DNA of 64,000 bases from Mytilisepta virgata (taxonomy: Eukaryota; Mollusca; Bivalvia; Mytilida; Mytilidae): contig CM051519.1 in the NCBI GenBank assembly GCA_028015205.1, forward strand, positions 92,463,539 through 92,527,538. Reading direction: 5' to 3'. Of the stretch, positions 11,400 through 22,959 are shown piece by piece. Numbering within the stretch: position 1 is the stretch's first letter; each line of letters opens with the position of its first letter. The notes beneath the pieces are model-generated. The model made no database searches and was not told the origin of the DNA. It worked only from the letters and a program-made list of their open reading frames with translations. A program made the position numbers and the translations under genes.

Positions 11400-13360
11400 G
11401 AACACAGTACCAAATACAAGCTCGTTAGAAAGTTTTATTACTTTTCTCAATAGTACATATTATGATATATTACAAACAAAATATTTTATATAATTTTTTG
11501 TCAAATTTTTATATTCAAATATTGTACTTTTTCAATGAAAAATTACATTTTTGTAATTATTTTATTTTCATCAACATAAAAAATAGAAATGCTTTTATTC
11601 TTTATTTGTTTTCAAATTAATATATAATATGAAGAAGGTTTTCTGCATATTATCCATATCGTTTCAGCAGAGATACACAACATAAAGCTTTTTATTCGTT
11701 TCAGGGTAGCGAACGGATATTTTAAAATATAATTGTGAATAAAATCTTATATTTTTTTTTCGATTGTTCAAAAAAGATTCTATAATAGTTTTTTTGTTGT
11801 TTTATTCAGACTTGATATACAGTATTCGGGTCAACATTGGGTCAATGTATTTAATGCATTGGGGAAAGACGATACAAAACACTTCTATTTAAACAATACT
11901 TAAAAATAAAAGAATAGAGATGTTTTTAAAAATTTGATTTTGGCGTATCAATAAGTTATTTTTCACAACCCTATCGCTGCATTGTCATGATTATTATTAA
12001 TTACTTTAGGTGACATTTTTTAAATATTTATATGCAACATACGAACCACAAATCAAATCAACAAAAATAAACAATTGGCTTTATGGGCTTACAAACCACA
12101 AATTCACAAAGAATAATTAAATAGCTTGACATGCTTACAAAAAACAAATTTACACAAAATAATAAATTTGCTTGACAATTCATATTTTAAAATCCTTTAG
12201 AAAAGGTCAACACAACAGCTTGTCCATTTATGTGTGATAGATTTTTTATCGAGACAAAATACGTAAAAAGTTGTTTTTAAATTCCTCAAGAAATACGCAA
12301 GATAATTATTATTTCACCTACCTTCATCTTAACTACTGATACTCTCGGCTCATGTGCGTCTCTAATGTCTCTCTTTAAGCTAATTTTGTTTAAACTCGAC
12401 GAGAAGATAAAGGGTATCATGGCATATAGTCTCATAAATAATTAGTTCATAACAGAAGGAAATTCAAGGAGGTTAAACTTGAAACACAGAGAAACCTTTC
12501 ACCAATTTAACTTTCGGTGTAGGACAAACCTCTATCTATAATATAACATTTAAACAGATTATTTTAAATATATATATAAATCCCACCAATGCAATTCTAA
12601 TTTAATGTTTAACTATTAATTTTTTTGGATTGAGAAATTCAAAATTTTACACTTTAATTCAGTTGTAATTTTCAAATTACAACTTGTCCATGAAACTAAC
12701 GAACAACTCTTTGTGATCATTTTAAAAGCTGACACCTTACTGAAAGATCTTGTCAACCAAACACTTCTATCGGAAATTCAAACGATCAGTTTGATATTTC
12801 AAAACAACTGTTTTACTGTAGTTAATGTATATGCGTATAAATTTTAATTCAAAATACATGTATTATTAAATCATATTTTATTTCGTGTATTATGTCAGAA
12901 GGAACTTTTTAACCTGCCAATAACAATGTTGTATGGAATAAGCTGCGTTCTTCATATTAAACAAAAACCAATGTGGACAGTTGAGCTATTGAACTGGGTA
13001 AAGGGAAAATTGAATCAAATGTTTTGTTGTCGCGTTTCTCATTGCAACGGTTACCTCTGGCGACGTCGGTGATTTTGAGTCATGGTATTAACAGGGTGTA
13101 AAATTAATAATCGATGAACTTATTTAAAATTGACTATTTGCAATATTTTGTAAAAGTTTCAAATTTTTTATTTACAAATTATGGTGAAATTTCAATTACC
13201 CATTCACTTTGCAGTATTCACAATATTCAACTTGGCGCAGTTTGCGATCGATCTTCACTTCGTGACTGTATTATAACCATACCACGTTGACTCTTCACGC
13301 AGAAAGACCATGGGAGATTAAGATTCAAACTGAAAACTACTGAATACGTCTGTAGAAAAT
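11400..13360 (-). repeat. Right arm of the large inverted repeat (partner 180-2570)
   Basis: This arm is the reverse complement of 180-2570 throughout, with moderate divergence and small indels. It ends near 13360, just past TTCAAACTGAAAACTACTGAATACG, the counterpart of the left arm's outer end near 180-210. It lacks the 400-bp insert seen in the left arm. It contains no coding sequence. Confidence 0.75.
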
Positions 13361-14160
13361 CTCGTAATTTAATTTATTTAACAGATACGCTAATCAATAA
13401 CAACATAAAATGCACTGCAGTTACTGTGACGTTACACACTGAACATATTCACCAATTCACATTGAGCATATTATAATTTCAAAACACGATTTGGAAAATA
13501 ATAGTTTTTAGGCTATATATCCGATGGCTTTTACCTAACAAACAGAACCGTTTTTGATTGTAGAGACTGCGACAACTGTACCTGTACTTGGAGTCAGCAT
13601 AGATAAGCGACAGAAAAATATGACCTACTACATTAAAAATCGTTACCACTATTACAAGTAATTTTATGGGAACTCATTTTATGATAATAGATATGTTTTG
13701 TGTCGATTTGAATAGACAATAGATATGTATATTTGTTCTCAGGTGTGACTTCTTAGTGGTTATGAATGTTTTGAAAATGCAAAAGCCAAAAAAACATCAA
13801 ATATTTATCTAACAGAATAAAATGCAAAAATACAAACCAACTTTTACAGATTTCATTTATGAGAGGAATCAGTTCGGCAATAAATCGCCAGTTACACACG
13901 TTTAATCTTAAGCGACTATTTCTGTCATGTTTAATCTTGACTCTTTTGATTTTTAAGGAAAAATCAGCAGAAAATCAATACAATCACGACAAAATAAAAA
14001 TAATCAAGACCGGATTGGCCGTTTAAGAACTAAGGTGTGTTATTAGTGAATGTTCTATAAGCAGGAACTGCCTACGCTTCCGGACCACTGAGTTCACTCT
14101 TTGTTTTTATAGGAGTTCTTGTTCATTGGTTTTATCTCACATGACCCGAATGTAAGCTAT
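13361..14160. other. Gene-free stretch
   Basis: AT-rich sequence without a recognisable gene or RNA. The block near 14040-14140 (GGAACTGCCTACGCTTCCGGAC, then TTTTTATAGGAGTTCTTGTTC) resembles the tail of a diverged relative of the RT retroelement. Confidence 0.4.
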
Positions 14161-14164
14161 TGCC

Positions 14165-14625
14165 ATCACTTTGCGCCCGTCTTCGGTACGTCCATTTACA
14201 TTTGAGAGAACTGCGAATGGATTGAAACGAAACAAGGTTTTGACTAATTGTTGTTACTTTGGTGCCGATCCGTCGTCAAACATGGTTGCCAGCGGGGGAC
14301 TTAGTTTAACAAAGGATCCTATGGGAAATGCAAACAAAAATCTTCTAGAGAACCGCTGAAGAAATTGAAACCAAACATAGCATGCATTTCTTCATGAGGT
14401 GCTGACCAAGTGTTGTTACTTTGTTCCCGATCAATCATTCAAGATAGCCACCAGCGGGGGCACTTAGTTTAACCAAGAACCTTGTGGGAAATACAAAAAT
14501 CTTCTACAGAACCGCTAAATGAATTGAAAGGAAACATGGCATGGATGTTCCTTATGAGGTGTTGACCAAGTATAGTTACTTTGATGCCGATCCGTCATCC
14601 AAGATGGCCTTCAGAGCCTCTGATT
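14165..14625 (+). repeat. Three tandem ~165-bp repeats
   Basis: Three consecutive units share GTTGTTACTTTG, CCGATC.GTC.TC.A, CCAGCGGGGG.ACTTAGTTTAAC, TGGGAAAT and TCTTCTA.AGAACCGCT. They resemble the internal subrepeats of the AGCTCACC-hairpin elements at 46119 and 56131 (rows of ACTTAGTTTAACATAGGACCCTATGGGAAA). They are probably a relic of such an element without its terminal hairpin. Confidence 0.6.
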
Positions 14626-15469
14626 TAGTTTCCAGTGTTTATTTGTTGTGTTTGTGGTTGTTCATTTGTCTTCCATGATTTGTCTGTGTAATGGATTATG
14701 TTTTTGGTTCGCTCCTTAGGTATATTTGTGCTCTCTTTTAATACAGTTATCATTTTATTCATTCTTTTGTACAGGAAAATACATATACATTCACTGGTTA
14801 TAAATGAGTTCCCATACAATTCATTTGTGGTTCAAAATTATGGAGAAATCATTATGTCAAAATTACATAGGTATAATGGAGAAAATGTAGTTAGACATTA
14901 ATACTTGTATTTAAATTGTGGATTTTAGATAATGACATAATATTATAATTATTTGATATTATCAGCTCACCAATACAAATGTCTTTAAAATCAGGGAAAA
15001 AATAACTTCACGACAAAATTTTCAAAAATGTGCTTTTATATGTGATATATAGGAAAAGTTCCAAGTGGGAAGTCATTTATAGCCACTGACTATAAATGTT
15101 TAAAGGTTTTCAACACGGGGGAAGTACCGTTGCCAATATTAGTGCAACAACTGTAATTTTAAGACATGGCACAATAGATAAAAAAAACAGCAATAAAAGC
15201 TGCAATTATTTGAATTATGTTTAATTACAAAAGTAAAATAACAACTAGACTGAGTCAGTCGGAAACGACAGCTATCCCCGCACTCCCCACATTTGTATCC
15301 CTGTGGACCGTTTTCACAATTATACCTTTGAATACAGTCCCAAATTTGGTAAAATTAAAAATTTTAAATCTTATTACACATCTACATACGGTGTATGACA
15401 ATACTGTATAGAAATAAAATGTAGAAAATGAAAGAAAACTTTAGTCACCCACTTATAATTCCCGTTTTT

Positions 15470-16782
15470 AGCTCACCTGGCCTAAAAGGCCATGTGAGCT
15501 ATTCTCATCACTTGGCGTCCATCGTCGACTGTCGTCGTCTGTCGTCCTCTGTCGTCGTCTGTCGTCGTCGATAACAATTTTCCAAACATCTTCTCCTCTG
15601 AAACTACTGAATGGATTTGGATAAAACTTAGCATGATTGTTCCTTAGGGTATCCTGCACAAAGTTTATGCTTCGATTTTTGATCCGTCGAAAAATATGGG
15701 CCACTGTTACTAAAAATAGAACATACGGGTCAAACAACAGTTTTTCGCAAATATCTCAAAAATCATTAGGTTAAGGCAAATTCTGGCAGGTTGAAAGTGT
15801 TCAGCATGATTGATGAGAGCTACCTGTGTGCTGATTTTCGTGGAATTCTGTCAACTGATGTTGGAGTTATTGCCCTTTTTTGACATTTTTTTTCTTTTTT
15901 ATGTTATTATTTCAAATATCTTCTCTGAAACTACTATTCAAAATAAAATGAAACTTGGTAAGATTGTTCCTTAGGGTATCCTGCAAAAAGTTAATGCTTG
16001 GATTTTTGATTGGTCGAAAAACATGTCCGCCCTTACTAAAAATAGAACATAGGGGTCAAAATGCTGTTTTTTGCTATTTTTTCCTGAATTATAGAAAGAA
16101 AATGAAGATAAAAGCTACTTTCAAGGTAAACCTGGTATCCCGAGTTGAATGGTGATGATGAAAGTTTGTTTTGGACGGCCATTTTTAAAATGGCTGCCGT
16201 TTCCCGCCATTTTTTACACTTGAATGGTGATGATGAGAATGTTGTATAACAATGATTAAACTTCATAATATGTGAGCTTTTAATTGCCATCACTTGGTGT
16301 CCGTCATCATCGTTGTTAACAAATTTTCAAACATCTTCTGCTCTGAAACTACTAGGGGGATTTGGATGAAACTCTACAAAATGACAGATGAGTTAAGTAT
16401 GGTTTATTGGATAAAAACCAACAGCTTAGTGAATATGATCAAAGATGAAGCATAATAGAAAATAAAAAGCCTTAACCCACAATTTTTATATAACTTCTTT
16501 CAAACATTTTAAAAACGAAGACAACATATAGACCAAAAGATTTATTTGAAGATAAATTAAAGAAATTAAAGCTTGTAGTTGGTATTGTGAATCATCAGAT
16601 TGACCATGACTGTATCTTAATCAAGCGTAAGGAGAACTCATGCCCATTTCTTTCCAGAGGTTCTTGAAAGGCTTTTAAAGGTATTTTCAGCATTTTACAT
16701 GACTTTAATACTCAGTTTAATTTAAAACAAACATTAATATATTAAGGTGAGCGATTCAGGCTCTTGAGAGCCTCTTGCTTTA
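15470..16782 (+). mobile_element. AGCTCACC-hairpin element, nested copy
   Basis: It opens with a near-perfect hairpin at 15470-15500 (AGCTCACCTGGCC / GGCCATGTGAGCT), then CTCATCACTTGGCGTCC and a GTCGTC-rich stretch. It continues with repeated ATCTTCTCCTCTGAAACTACT blocks and ends with AGGTGAGCGATTCAGGCTC and TTGAGAGCCTCTTGC. It splits a unit of the surrounding array: AATTCCCGTTTT lies before it and AAATTCGATC after it. No credible ORF is present. Confidence 0.65.
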
Positions 16783-16794
16783 AATTCGATCACT

Positions 16795-17769
16795 AAAGGC
16801 CCCAGGTTTTGAACATCACGATTCTAAGACCTTATTGCAGATCTGTATACTGTGTGTCATGACCATACCGTTAAGAAATTAAATACATAAAATGAAAAAT
16901 GAAAGAGGAGTTTAGGTCACAACCTTGAATTCCCAATTTTCAAAATTCAACACCTGTTTCGAGTTCTTAAAATCAAAATTCTTAAACCTTATTGCACATC
17001 TACATATAGTATGTGACAATACTGTATAGAAATCAAATGCATAAAATGAAAAATGAACGAGGCGTTTAGGTCAGAAGCTTAAATTGCCAATGTAAGAAAT
17101 CCGATCCCTGTGTGAAAATCAAAATTCTAAAACCTAACTGCGTATCTAAACACAGTATTTGACAATCCTTTATATAAATTAAATACATAAAATGAAAATG
17201 AAAGAGGATTTCAGGTCACAAGCTTAAATTCACAGTTTTCCAAATTCGACCCCTGTGGGCCCCAACTTTTAAAAAATAAAAATTCTAAAACCTTATTGCG
17301 TATCTAGATACGGTATGTGATAATACTGTATAGAAATTAAATTCATGAAGTCAAAAATGAATGATGAGTTTAGGTCGCAAGCTTCAATTCCTAATTTTCT
17401 AAATTTGACACCTGTGGGCCCCAATTTTTGAAATCAAAATTCTAAAACCTAATTGCGCATCTACATACAGTATGTGACAATACTGTATATAAATCAAATG
17501 CTTGAAATCAAAAATGAAAGACGAGTTTAGGTCACAAACATAAATTTATCTTTTTGCGAACATCGACCCCTCTGGGCCTCAATTTTTTAAAATCAAAATT
17601 ACAAAACCGTATTGCACATCTACACACAGTTTTTGATAATACTGTATAGAAATTGAATGCATAAAATGAAAAATAAAAGAGTAGTTTAGGTCACAAACTT
17701 AAATTCCTAATTTTTCGAAATTCGACCCCTGTAGGCCTCAATTTTTGAAAATGAAAATTCAGAAACCTT
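16795..17769 (+). repeat. Tandem array of ~135-bp units
   Basis: About seven consecutive units carry TTAGGTCACAA, a TTCGACCCCTGTGGGCC-like phrase, CTAAAACCTTATTGC.CATCTA and TGACAATACTGTATAGAAAT. The array resumes after the RT insertion at about 18372, and further inverted units lie at 18700-19140. Isolated relics of the same unit are at about 10060-10270 and 25085-25210. Confidence 0.75.
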
Positions 17770-18371
17770 ACGTGTTTTCCAACAGACAATTGGCATTCCT
17801 ATGGGTACTAATTGTGAGCCACTACTGGCCGACTTGTTCCTTCACTCATGTGAGGCAGACTTCCTTGACGGGCTTCTTAAGGAAAAACAGAAGTTAGCCC
17901 GTACCTTTAATTTCAGCTTCCGCTACATAGATGATGTTTTATCACTCAACAATTCACGTTTTGGGAATTTCTTACATCTCATCTATCCCAATGAGCTTGA
18001 AATTAAGGATACCACAGGCACTGCCTAGTCTGCATCTTATCTTGACCTTCATCTCGAAATTAACACCAGAGGAAGGTTGAATACAAAACTTTACGGGAAG
18101 ACTTTGACTTTCCAATCGTCAACTTCCCATTTTTGAGCGGCAATATTCCAGAAGCGCCGGCGTATGGAGTATATATTTCACAACTCATACGTTATTCCGG
18201 AGCACTTGAGTCTACCCCCGGTTTTTTGGTGGGGTCCATATTGTTCATATGTTTTTAGTTTTTAATTGTAGTGCATGTATTGTTTTGGTCTTGTCTTCGT
18301 TGTTCTCCGGAGTTTGTCAGTTGTTACGATTTTTCTCTCCTTCGAATATCCCTTTGGTATTTCTTGACTTT
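17770..18371 (+). pseudogene. Reverse-transcriptase retroelement, 5'-truncated copy
   Basis: The minimal RT core is readable. VFQQTIGIPMGTNCEPLLAD begins at 17771, followed by RYIDDVLS with the catalytic aspartate pair near 17920-17940. The frame is broken by the stop after 18022 and by later frameshifts; matching peptide fragments continue (YLDLHLEI, the GVYISQLIRYS-like segment), followed by the shared 3' tail to TTTCTTGACTTTA. It is inserted in the tandem array with a possible CTTA target duplication at both ends. The class is probably Penelope-like; that is inference from motif style. It is non-functional. Confidence 0.65.
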
Positions 18372-19338
18372 ACTTATTGTGCATCTACATACATTATTTG
18401 ACAATACTGTATAGAAATTAAAGTATGAAGTTAATAATGAACGAGGAGTTTAGGTCACAAGAAAGTGTGACGGACGCACGGACAGACTTCTTCGAAGTGC
18501 GGGGATAAAAATACCGAACTCCAAGGGAAATTCAAAACGGAAAGTCCTTTATAAAATGGCAAAATCAAAAGCTCAAACACATCTAACGAAAACAACTGTC
18601 ACATTCCTGACTTCGTACAGGCATTTCCTAATATAGAAAATGGTGGGTTAAACCTGATTATCCCCGCACTTTCGAAGAAACTTCGGGGATATGGCCATTG
18701 TCTCCGTCCGTCAGTCACACTTTCTTGTGACATCAACTCTTCCTTCACTTTTGGGTTTAGGAATTTAATTTCTATACAGAATGGTTGCATACGACCAGTA
18801 GATTCGCAATAAGGCCCACATGGGTTGAACTTCGAAAATTTGGAATTCAAGTTTGTTACCTGAACTCCTCTTTCATTTTACAATTTATGCATTTTATTTC
18901 CATACAGTATTGTCATGCACCATATTCAGATGCGCAATTAGGTTTTAGAATTTTTATTTTCTAAAATTGGGACACACAGGGGTCGAATTCCGAAAAATTG
19001 TCAATTTAACCATGTGACCTAATCTCTTTAATTTTACAATTTATGCATATTATTTCTATACGGTATTGTCAAACACCATATTCAGATGCGCAATAAGGTT
19101 TTAGAATTTTTATACTATTTTTGGATGGGAATAAGGTTTTATATTTTCGACTAAAGGTATGTGGCCCAACTACTTACAGGGGTAGCGGGGATCACTGTCG
19201 ATTCCGACAGTCCAGATTTCTAGTTAAATTTGCATCGGTTATTAGAACATATATAATGTATTTTTTTCACTTTTGGATGTTTTGTAAGAGCTGAGGTATG
19301 GCCGAAAAGTCAACAGACAATGTAAAGTTTGACATGAT

Positions 19339-19344
19339 TTTATT
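19339..19344 (-). terminator. Candidate polyadenylation signal of gene B
   Basis: TTTATT on the plus strand reads AATAAA on the minus strand, about 325 bp past the gene B stop. I see no nearer canonical signal. Confidence 0.3.
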
Positions 19345-19668
19345 TATAGACATAATCTTTTCTGAATTTTGGTATTATAAAAAGTACAAATTACTGTACA
19401 GTAAAAAAATAAAATTGATAATAAAATGTTAATTAAAAATATATAATATCACATATACATTACAACAAACATTTTTACAATATACATAGATAGAAATTTG
19501 GTTTGTAGAAAATTTGTGAGTAATATGCTATACAATACAATGTAAAATATGTTGATATATATATATATATATAAACTTTTAATGGTTCTCTTTAGGACAT
19601 CTGAAGAAGAGTAAAATAAAGATATTTTGCCAGCACTGATTACAAATGGATTTTCAAAGTATATATAT

Positions 19669-21753
19669 TTATGATTTGTAATCGTTTTTAAGAGCCCTTC
19701 CACTACGACATACTTTACTGCACCCATCAGACACGCAGTATCTGTTGAATCCACAGTCTTCGTTGCTATTACATTGTGTTGTGCATCCTATAACGCCTGA
19801 TGATCCACCAATAATACCGACCCTTGTACCGGAACCTCTTGAGATTGCATCAAAACCATCGACTCCTCTAATTACACCACTACTGGGTCTACCAGAAATA
19901 ACATCTACTCGGCTGCCTCCCGTTACAACTCCCCCAGTTTTCACAAATGCCTTGTCGGGTATTACCACAGTTTTACCAACCAAAGGTCCACTTCTACCGT
20001 GCATTTCAATTTCACATGTACTGCCACATTTGGTGTGAACGCATACAAGTCCAAAATCACACTGTCTGTCAGTATCACATTCATAATCGCAGCGAGTTCC
20101 ACCAGATATATGTCCAAGAGAAGTTGCTCCTAATGACCTAACCCTACCGGATCCTCCCCCAATAACTCTGCGAGATCCTCCAATAATTAAGTCGTCACCA
20201 CCACCAATGACGCCATCGATAGAACCAGCACCTGCTATTATTTTTTTACCACGTTTTCCTCCAACCCCAGATAGTCTTCCAACATCAACGGTCTCAACAA
20301 CCCGTCGAGAACCCCCACCAATAATACTGTCTGTTCCACGTACTATACCGGAATGCAATACGTTTGTGCCTCCTGTTTTAATTATTCTTCTTGATGACAC
20401 TACATCTATTGTGTCTAATCCTGGTGCTCTGATACCATCTATGGAAGAAATTCTTCGGGAGGAAGACGATGATCCGATAGAACCAAGAAGTCCAGAACCT
20501 GGTAATACACAGTATCTTGCACATGGTCCAATGCTAGAACTGCAACATTTTTTGCTTCCTGGGCAATCGTAGTCGCTAGAACAGTCCGAGCAAATACCTA
20601 CTTCTCCTCCATTTATTGGACAATTTCCTTTCTTAGATTTTGCTGAATATGCTACAAGACACAAATTGCTATACTAAGTACGTGTTATGCACAAATAATA
20701 TCTTGTTAAATGTTTAATTTTATTGTGTTTGTTATTACATGCATTGATTTCTGAAAGATATTAAAATTCGATTTATGAAATATAAATTAAATTTTGTTAT
20801 GTACAATTTTTACATATTAATTTTGTTACTGATGCTTAAAGTATTGCTGTTAGAATAATATATTGATTTTCCAAAATATTATATGATGCTGGTTATTATG
20901 TTATAAAATCAAATAAAAATTGAAGTGAGCAATCCTTATCTACACAGGAGGGGACAAAACAAACCTCTCTCGCATATTATTTCCTGGTACTAAGATGATT
21001 TTTTATTTGGAATTGCAGAATGTATCCTGGGATTAGAACTTGGAACACTATAACTGGTTATGACAACAGAAGAATTTTATTTGTGATCGTCAAATCTCAT
21101 TGATGGCGGAATTTATGAATTTATAGCCGTTTTGGTGTACCCAACAGCTTGATCAATGTTGAATAACCTACTTAATAATATGAAAATTGTCCGTATTTAT
21201 TCAGTTTAATCAATTCAAATCACTGTTCAAAGTTTCATACGATTCAGTAACTCTTGTTAATAATAAATCCATGGCAAATCTTCCACCAATACTACATGTT
21301 TATTTTTACATAATAGCTCTCTTGTTTATTCAAGGAGTGTACTAGTTTGATGAAAAAAACATGTATATTATATGATTATAAATACATGTATTATTTTTTT
21401 AAGTTTTCGGAAATTACTGCGTACTACGTGTATAAATAGAACATTGATACCATTTTTGATTTCGGATATAGAATTTCAAATTTCGAAACTCGTATTTTAA
21501 AGAGATGGGAAGTCGAATTTCGAACTTTGGATATTGATTCTTGAATTTCGTATTTCGAATCGTGTATAATCCTTTCGTAATTATTATTTCATCACATATA
21601 TATCTTGTTACAGATAAAAAAAAACTAGTTAAAACCAGGTTGTGAGAAATGCTTTGGTGACTTTATAACACGTTTAACTAAACTATGAGCAAAAGGCTTA
21701 CCTGCCAAAGATACTGTTACCAAGGATAGAAATAAGAAGTGAAACCTAACCAT
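19669..21753 (-). CDS. Gene B: secreted WAP-domain, glycine-rich protein with two six-Cys modules
   Basis: The exons are 21702-21753 (signal peptide MVRFHFLFLSLVTVSLA) and 19669-20651, joined in phase 1, giving 344 residues. The WAP domain has cysteines at 28, 38, 41, 47, 53, 54, 61 and 65. A long linker contains repeated SRR(V/I) motifs. The middle module has cysteines at 205, 209, 215, 221, 226 and 230, and the C-terminal module at 307, 311, 317, 323, 328 and 332. Both have spacing 3-5-5-4-3. The tail is RSGRALKNDYKS. The start ATG follows a TTTCAG acceptor on the minus strand. It is clearly diverged from C to F (AYSAKSKKGNC at the mature N-terminus, and a linker deletion relative to D). 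It is probably an extracellular structural, inhibitory or defence protein; its function is not established. Confidence 0.83.
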
Positions 21754-22276
21754 TCTGAAGATTTATGGTCTTGATGTTTTTTCTGAAATATAGGAAGCAA
21801 GAATATTATATTTCAAATTTACTAAATAGCATAGTATAAATTTACTATATCTAATACTAGTATCTTTGGATTGTTATTTTATTTATTCTTAAATATTTAA
21901 AAGCTTATTCACATAAAAATGTGTAATGACCACTGCGATTTGTTTTTCCGTTTCATATTAAAATAATGAAATTCTGAATAATAAGATAATGCAGTATTTG
22001 AAAATTATTGGCGATATACTAAACAATTGTGAAAGTCTACCAATAAACAGTCGTAATAATAAATTATGTGAATTTTTCTTAGATTGTTAAAATTTAAGAA
22101 AAGAAAAACTTCAAAAGAGATACAAAATAAAAAATTAACACTTTTTTCTCCACTACAAGAACAAAATGGGACAGAAAAATAAAAAACGCAATGCGTCACT
22201 ATTTTTCTTCCTAAAATAAATTTTATATCATTTTCATTTTATCAAAGAGTATAAGAAATAAAACAATTTCTCGTGT

Positions 22277-22500
22277 AGTCTGTTGGAAAACACGTCCACC
22301 AAACTGAACAAATATGTTGTCGATCGAAAACTCAATCATCAGGACAATTTCGTCCGCTGTATATTTATCTTGTTAGATTTAGAGTGGTTTTTAAAAAGTA
22401 TGATTTATCTCTACAAATGATAACATGTACTCTTGGTATCAAAGACTGTTATATCAATTTAAATATTTTAAGATTCTGTAAACTTAAAATTATTTTCTTA
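22277..22500 (-). pseudogene. RT retroelement relic in gene B intron 1
   Basis: On the minus strand this matches 26672-26860: the GGRVFQQT-coding edge (TTGGAAAACACGTCCACCAAA on plus) and the adjoining AT-rich stretch with ATGATTTATCTCTAC and CTCTTGGTATCAAAGA. Only the sequence upstream of the RT core is present. It lies between the non-coding first exon (22785) and the signal exon (21753) of gene B. Confidence 0.55.
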
Positions 22501-22784
22501 GATCATCTTAATTAACTTGTCTAGTGATACAAAATTAAATCTATATAGAGGACATTTTCTTACAAAACGAAAAATTAAATGTATTAGAGTAATGATACTA
22601 CTACCTGTAAATAATTGAAAGTTTTTCTGCAGATTTTTAGAGAAAATGATTTAATTAAAATTGCATTGAAAGTTCACGCTTTGCTCTCTATTTATGGCCT
22701 ATGCGAAAAGATACAAAATGTTTCATTACTTTTGTTTATCATTTTTAATAGAAAAAACTTGTAATACATTAACTTAAGTCTTAC

Positions 22785-22848
22785 CTTATTCACCTGTTCT
22801 CTGTGTTTGTAGTAATTTGGTTCTCTTCTCGGGCGTTTCTCTTTTATA
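22785..22848 (-). promoter_or_regulatory. Gene B TATA box and non-coding first exon
   Basis: TATAAAAGAG lies at 22839-22848 and the exon ends AATAAG|GTAAGAC with last base 22785. The upstream conserved block has ATAAACCAGGAAA, AAACCACAACTTGATAAATT and AAAGGTCA to about 22950. Confidence 0.7.
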
Positions 22849-22959
22849 GCAAGTTTTACCCACTTATTTATGTTTACCACCCTATAAACCAGGAAAATTA
22901 TTGTAAACCACAACTTGATAAATTACATAATTTGGAAAGGTCATACGCCAATTAGTTAC

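Larger units (their letters stand above)
15243..19226 (+). mobile_element. ~4-kb terminal-inverted-repeat element carrying a tandem array, with nested insertions
   Basis: The left end (15243-15281) reads AACTAGACTGAGTCAGTCGG then AAACGACAGCTATCCCCGC. The right end (about 19181-19226) is its imperfect reverse complement (AGCGGGGATCACTGTCGATT, CCGACAGTCC, CTAGTT). Inside are repeated units of roughly 130-150 bp, in forward orientation up to about 18490 and reversed from about 18660 to 19140. No transposase ORF is visible. Two other elements interrupt the array, at about 15470-16782 and 17770-18370. It is best called a non-autonomous DNA element. Confidence 0.6.

Noticed and set aside
16795..17769. 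CRISPR-like regular repeats
   Set aside because: The units are direct ~135-bp repeats without short conserved repeats separated by unique spacers, in a eukaryotic genome. It is a satellite-like array.
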